Below the pieces are notes generated by a model that saw only the letters and a program-made list of their open reading frames with translations, was not told where the DNA came from and did no database searches. Both the position numbers and the translations under genes were made by a program. A stretch of DNA of 64,000 bases from Archegozetes longisetosus (taxonomy: Eukaryota > Arthropoda > Arachnida > Sarcoptiformes > Trhypochthoniidae), in contig JAEMBT020000001.1 of assembly GCA_018873245.2 (NCBI GenBank), positions 5,878,220 through 5,942,219 of the forward strand, read 5' to 3'. Each line of letters opens with the position of its first letter. Positions within the stretch are counted from its first letter, which is position 1. Below are positions 58,848 to 64,000 of this stretch, piece after piece.

Positions 58848-59683
58848 ATTTTGTGCTCAAATACGTCATTCATTTCTATCCAATCTTATAATAATGAAGT
58901 CTTTAAAACAAATATGCACTTAAATGACAATAAAAAATTTATGGTTGAAGTATGAATATTTATTCGTAAATCTGCCTCTACTAATGAATTTAATAAATCT
59001 CATTATTTTTATTATGTAATACGTTTTTTAAATAAAAAAATATAATATCTTAAAATATTTTTTTTCTATTATTATTTTAACTCTCGATTAGTTACAAAAC
59101 TATTTTTCACGAAATTGAGCAGAATTAACAAAATATAATAAAACATTAATAAAAATAAATAAAAGATTATATAATTCCCTTTTAAAAATCTTAAAATTAT
59201 TTAATAAGCATTAAATTTGTTGGAAAATGATTCCATAATTCAATTTCTTTGTAAGACAAAGAATTTCTTAAATATTGTATTTTTCAGTTTTCGACTCTTA
59301 AATAAACTCGCTATCAGATCTCGTTCTTCGTTTAAGAAGAAATGAAAATAAGCCATTCGTGATCTCACATGACATTCCATTTATTGCTTTGAATATAAAT
59401 TTAGATGAATTAATAGTTATAACATTTACGAATTTAAACCGCTTAAGTTTAATAAAAATGAGAACAGAACTATCACAAGATGTTTAAAATGTCATAACTC
59501 TAGCCATTCTATTTGCAAGACTTCAAACTTCTTTAAATAAGTTCGATATGTATAGCCACAGACCTTATAACGGTAAGTCATTTGCGAAAGGACTACAGTT
59601 TTAAATATTAAATTCAACCAAAATAATAGTTTAAAATGTCTTAATTTCGAAACAACTATTAAAACTTTTGAAGCTTTAAGAGC
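58848..59683. other. AT-rich gap, probable 3' end of LINE 2
   Basis: No gene. Fragments near 59200-59680 on the minus strand look like degraded C-terminal LINE sequence but carry no diagnostic motif. Confidence 0.35.
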
Positions 59684-61945
59684 TTAAACGTCGATGTGTG
59701 AGTCCAATTTTAGTAAATCATCAAAAATTACTCTTAAAATTTTGACCTCTAAAGTTTTAATAACTGAGTTGTTATTCATATTTACTTTAAAATCGCGGCT
59801 AATTTTCGACCCAATAAGCATAAAGTGGAACCTTTTATAATTTACAACTAACGTGTTTTCCAATAGCCACTCCGTCAATATAATCATATTTTCATTAACT
59901 ACCTTCTCTAATTCGGCTAAGTTTTTATGCGATAAAATAATGTTGTGTCGTCGGCATGTAGTATTGCTTCGCAATTTAAGTCTATTTGTGTATATCGTTG
60001 ATATACACAGCGAAAATAATGGTCCGATAACTGAGCCTTGTATTACTCCAATGTCAAGAGATAAAGTGTTGACTTTTTTCCATTTCATGAAATAAATTTT
60101 TTTCTGTCTGTCAGATAGCTTTTAATCAAATCTATGCTTTGAGGGCTTAATCCAAAAGATGTGAGTTTTCGAAGTAAAGTCTTTCGACATATTATGTCAA
60201 AATCTTTTTTAAAATCAATTGCAATAACATATACATATAATGACTTATGCCTTGCATCACAGACTATTCTTTGTATTTGCAAAAGTGCGTCAATTTTTGA
60301 TCTTTTTCCTAAACCCGAACTTATTGGGGGATAAATATGAATTAGTATGTAAGAATTCGCTCAGAGTTCTAAAAATATGTTTTTCAAATAGTTTACTGAG
60401 TGATGGCAACTGAGAAATCGGTCTATAATTTGTGAAATCAGTATTATTTCCAGAACTCATATAGAGAGGGAGCACTTTCTATATGCTCCAACAGTGAGGA
60501 AATTTTGATGTTTTGATAATCAAATTAATGAGCGCAAGAATATGAGGTATAATAAACGGACCGATAATTTTTAGCATTTTATTAGATATTATATCAGTTC
60601 CACATAAATTCTTGCTATTCATTTCAATGAGTGCTACTTTTAAATCGTTTCAGACATTATCCAGAAATCGAAGTAATTATTCGGTGTAGAATCACTACTT
60701 AAACAAGTTTCTATTCTTTCATTAGGGACTTAAGGTTCTTCGTCATATAAAACACATTCATTAAAAAATTTTGTGGTTCAGAAACAAAGTAGTGGTTAAT
60801 GTTTTCAATATCTATTTCAGTTTCAGGTTCTTTAGTACTGAAAGTGAAGTCATTTCAAAACAGAAGTCAATATACTCCATAAATTTCTTAAACTATTACT
60901 ATTATTTTCAATCAGTTTCTAAAAGTAATTTCTTTTATGATATTTCATCGAGTTTGCAGATTTATTGCGATAAAAAATAGAAATATAATAATCTTCATAA
61001 GTAAGACGAGCATTGAGTGATTTCTTATATTTTTTGTAATAGAAATTTCTTACGCTTATCAATCCGTTGACTCCAGCGTTAATCCATGGCATTAAACATT
61101 GAGTTCTGGGCTTGAATTTCTTGAGGGGAATAATTGAATTTCAAGCAATACATACTTTTTCAGTCAATATCCCACAAAAGTTGTTTGGATTGAAATACTG
61201 ACTGTTGTAAAGCCGCGAAAAATCAATTTAATTAACTATTTCTAAAAGTTTTTCACAATTAAAATCTTTCAAAAACGATTTTCAATAAATTATTTATCGG
61301 TATTATGTATTTTCGATTGAAAGTTTAGTTTTCTCGAAACAAAAATTAACTGATCACTTAAAAGAGTATCTAAAGTACCAAAACTTGAGGTATTATCCAT
61401 TGAAGAGACATAAATATGATTAATGAGCGAAGCCGTGCTATTCATCACTCTCGTATGACTATCAATGAGTTGATGATAACCTGAAATTTTCGCACTATTT
61501 ATCCATTCATTGTTATCATTTTTAGGAAGATCAACATTTATATCGCCTAATATTATATGTTCAGAACCTGCAGGACATGAGAGAAGGTCCAAAAGTTCAT
61601 TCCAATTATTTGTCGAAAAGCTGGTCTCGAGGTCTGTACACAGAACTAGCATAATATACTTACTTGTTCTTAAATTTCAACTTTAAGGTTAAAATATCAA
61701 AATTTATCTCGTTATCAACTCTTTCATATTCAAAATTAGAATTTCGTCTGACAGAACATTTTCGCCTCCGCTACAACCTTCAGATCTGTCTTTCCTTAAT
61801 AGATGATAATCACTCAGCTCTACTTCATTTTCAGAAATGTAACAATTGAGCCGACTCGCAGACGTAAAATAAATCAGGTTTTAGATCTTCAATTGAAAGT
61901 CTAATTCCATCTATTTTTGATCACAAACTTCTCGCATTCATATGA
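59684..61945 (-). pseudogene. decayed non-LTR retrotransposon (LINE) 2, Jockey/CR1-type
   Basis: On the minus strand in order: endonuclease start 'SKIDGIRLSIEDLKPD' near 61910 with a stop just before it; 'HIILGDINVDLPKND' near 61545 (the endonuclease G-D-x-N-x-D motif); LINHIYVSS near 61410; reverse-transcriptase 'NYRPISQLPSLSKLFEKH' near 60420; 'IDFKKDFDI' near 60210 (motif A); 'GVIQGSVIGPLFSL' near 60040 (motif B region); and a degraded motif C near 59950. The pieces lie in several frames with stops between. Motif order and the Y-R-P-I-S-x-L-P-x-x-S-K sequence fit Jockey/CR1 LINEs. No poly-A tail or target duplication recognised. Confidence 0.8.
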
Positions 61946-62139
61946 AAAATTATCATACCTTTTGAATTAATATAATTTGATATAATTATCACCCTAATAA
62001 TACTTCTGTTATCCGATTCTTCCTTATTTTCTGCAGATAGTTATGAATGATTTTCATCACTATCATAAGTGTTTACAGCCGTTTAGATCTTAATAAGGAA
62101 ATTAAATTGGTGTATGCTTAGTAGTCAGAGCTGGGATCC

Positions 62140-62287
62140 GATCAAAATGCCGACAATTAAAATGCCGACAGGTCATAATACCGACAGGTCAAAATACCGA
62201 CATGTTCATAATGCCGACACATTCATAATACCGAAACGTTCATAATACTGAAAGGTCAAAATGCTGAAAATGTATAATATTGATAAT
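62140..62287. repeat. tandem array of about nine 15-17 bp units
   Basis: Units are variants of TCATAATACCGACAGG (TCAAAATGCCGACAAT, TCATAATGCCGACACAT and so on), decaying toward 62287. The array lies about 270 bp upstream of the FLYWCH/MULE frame and is preceded by GGGATCCGATCAAAATGCCG. Its place suggests it is the terminal or subterminal repeat of that transposon. Confidence 0.75.
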
Positions 62288-62555
62288 TTGATGCACTCAT
62301 TATTCATATCTTTTCATAATCATTACTATGAACTTTTGAAGGCCTAGAACAGTGCAATACATAGTATTGGTTTTCACAAACCAAAGAGTTCAAAGATGTC
62401 AATACATAGTGTATATTATCAAAATTGGCTATAAATTATTGTTTATAGTATTTTTTATTAAATGCATTTTGTGAATGATCATTTAAATTAACATTTTTTG
62501 ACGCGTACGTGACACGCTCGTTTTAAATTTTATTTTTTATATATTTATTTTAAAC

Positions 62556-63695
62556 ATGAGTGACGACGAAATTTGTTCAACAGTTCCATCACAAAAAGGA
62601 CAAAACAAATTAATTGTTAACGGTTTTTTAATGATAAAAGAACGTAAACGCAATGATCTTTATTATTGGCATTGTGAAATGAAAAAAGTAAAGGATTGTA
62701 AATGTAAAGGCATGTATATTATTAAAATATTCCTGATTTGATTTCCGTCTGATCGATAGTTCAATCTCATTTTAAATACAGTCCGTGCTCACTTATGTTT
62801 CGCTTATTTGTGTAAAAATTCATTTTTGTAAATGAACCGCAGATTCTCCAAATTTCTCCAAATAAATTCTATACAAATAATGCTAAAATAGCAATATTCG
62901 TTTTTGTATTCCCCTTCAAGTATAGATAAATGAGCTTTGACTGTATTTTAAATTTTGGGACGCGCAACAACTAATTTGATTAATGGACAACACGTGCTGA
63001 AACACTTTAGTTATCATAATCACGCACCAATACCATCACGTGCAAAAGTTGCACTAGCGGTTTCAAAAATAAAAGAGAAAGCTAAAACTTCAAGAGATGC
63101 TCCTGTTCAGATTATTCAATCTGTTACTAATAGTATTGAAGAATCAATAAATCCTTATATGCTCTCGAAGGATGCATTAAGACAAAAAATAAAAAGAACT
63201 CGTAGAAAAGATAGGCCTGCAGAACCACAAAATTTAGAAAATTTGATCATTCCTGACGAGTATAATAAAACTAAGAATGGACAGTTATTTTTAATTCGAG
63301 AATCAACAATTGGAAACGAAAAACTTTATCTTTTCACGACAACATCTGACGTTGAGCACTTGCGAAATGCAAAATTTTGGATTTGTGATGGTACTTTTAA
63401 AACTGTACCAAATTTATTCAGACAACTCTATACTATTCATGCACCTGTTGGATCTCAAGAAAACTCAAGAATCCTACCATTAACATATGCTCTAATGTCA
63501 TCTAAATCAGAGGAACTCTATAAAAGACTTTTTCAAGATTTGGCCGATTTTGGCAATGAAAATGATATTAATTTAGCACCTCAAGCAATACTCACAGATT
63601 TTGAATTGGCCCCCATTAATGCTGTTAAAGAAGAGTTTCCAAATACGTTAAATAAAGCATGCATGTTTCATTTAGGTAAAGCATTACATTTTATG
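62556..63695 (+). pseudogene. MULE transposase with N-terminal FLYWCH-type zinc finger, truncated
   Basis: 62556-62715 encodes a FLYWCH-like finger start (GFLMIKERKRNDLYYWHC...CKCKG). After an interruption, 62955-63695 resumes with 'HFSYHNHAPIPSRAK', completing C-x-n-C...H-x-H. A MULE catalytic core follows: 'WICDGTFKTVPNLFRQLY' (first Asp), 'LPLTYALMSSKSEELY', 'ILTDFELAPINAVKEEF' (second Asp) and 'KACMFHLGKAL' (C-x-x-H). The final catalytic Glu region is missing because similarity ends at about 63690, where a MITE sits. The interruption 62716-62954 contains a small TA-flanked MITE and lacks a good intron acceptor, so the copy looks broken rather than spliced. Confidence 0.82.
62779..62943. 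mobile_element. small TIR element, 165 bp, inside the MULE frame interruption
   Basis: The ends are CAGTCCGTGCTCACTTAT and, reversed, CAGTCAAAGCTCATTTAT, with TA at 62777-62778 and 62944-62945. It is a Tc1/mariner (pogo-like) MITE. It separates the two halves of the FLYWCH finger. Confidence 0.7.
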
Positions 63696-63719
63696 CTTTT
63701 ATACATTTTTCTCGATGTA

Positions 63720-63831
63720 CAGGGTTGTTCATAACCTTTTGCCGGTAGGTTGAGGAATAAACACCTGTAGAAAGGTATAAAATGTACCGCTTGTTCCCTA
63801 ACCCACCGGCCATAGGTTATGAACAACCCCG
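63720..63831. mobile_element. palindromic MITE, 112 bp, at the end of the MULE frame
   Basis: The ends are CAGGGTTGTTCATAACCTTT and, reversed, CGGGGTTGTTCATAACCTAT, pairing for about 40 bp (also GCCGGTAGGTTGAGGAA / TTCCCTAACCCACCGGC). TA lies at 63718-63719 and 63832-63833. Almost the whole element is a hairpin. 63834-64000 shows nothing further. Confidence 0.85.
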
Positions 63832-64000
63832 TATAATACGTTTAAAAATAAAGAACCATTAAAATGAACGGTTAAACTGCACTCTAACCCAAGATTACTT
63901 ATGCTATGCCTGAAAGTGATATATTTCAATGATTGAAATGAATGAACATGCATAATAAACAATATAATTCTTTTTAAACGTATTGTATATCCAGAAAAAG

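Noticed and set aside
62140..62287. Tandem 16-bp array as a CRISPR array
   Set aside because: Units are contiguous and diverged with no spacers, in an animal genome next to a transposase.
1..64000. tRNA, rRNA or riboswitch genes
   Set aside because: None could be recognised by eye on either strand; a covariance-model scan would be needed to exclude short tRNAs.

Overview
This is an AT-rich, intron-bearing animal nuclear contig. The gene families point to an arthropod, and I infer a chelicerate, probably an acariform mite. They are degenerin/ENaC-type channels, an insect-type gustatory receptor, a TIL-domain inhibitor, FUT8-type fucosyltransferases and an LRR-type adhesion GPCR. The species call is inference; no rRNA or mitochondrial marker is present.

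Layout. 1-2.4 kb (minus): N-terminal part of a Polinton/adintovirus-type protein-primed DNA polymerase, running off the left edge, preceded by an unrecognised 289-aa gene. 3.35-4.27 kb (minus): a four-exon gene, possibly Borealin-like. 5-8 kb: transposon debris, including two hAT-type MITEs with 8-bp target duplications. 8.46-9.86 kb (minus): a three-exon gustatory-receptor-like gene. 13.2-13.65 kb (minus): two TIL-domain exons. 16.7-20.66 kb (plus): three consecutive DEG/ENaC units joined in one reading path. Units 1 and 2 are fused in one ORF, and units 2 and 3 can be joined by a phase-0 intron. 20.8-27.6 kb: three large inverted-repeat (foldback) elements with a nested solo LTR and a pogo-like MITE. 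28.2-41.9 kb (minus): a tandem duplication of a five-exon FUT8-like gene. Copy A is open throughout; copy B has a broken first exon. Copy-specific transposon insertions are visible by comparing the two. 42.56-43.0 kb: a lone 3' piece of DEG/ENaC. 43.4-51.2 kb: a deleted mariner, a foldback, a MITE carrying a transposase N-terminus, and a decayed LINE interrupted by another inverted-repeat element. 52.37-57.34 kb (plus): an eight-exon LRR adhesion GPCR with one frameshift and a Merlin transposase remnant in intron 1. 57.5-64 kb: remnants of a hAT transposase, a mariner, a second LINE, and a FLYWCH/MULE transposase preceded by a 16-bp repeat array.

The host genes are membrane or secreted proteins (chemosensory receptor, cation channel, GPCR, Golgi glycosyltransferase, protease-inhibitor-like). 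They do not form an operon or obvious pathway and are separated by mobile DNA. The most unusual observation is the three-unit DEG/ENaC array. DEG/ENaC channels work as trimers, so this locus could encode a covalently linked trimer, or be a decaying fusion of three tandem genes. Two one-base frame breaks make the second option real.
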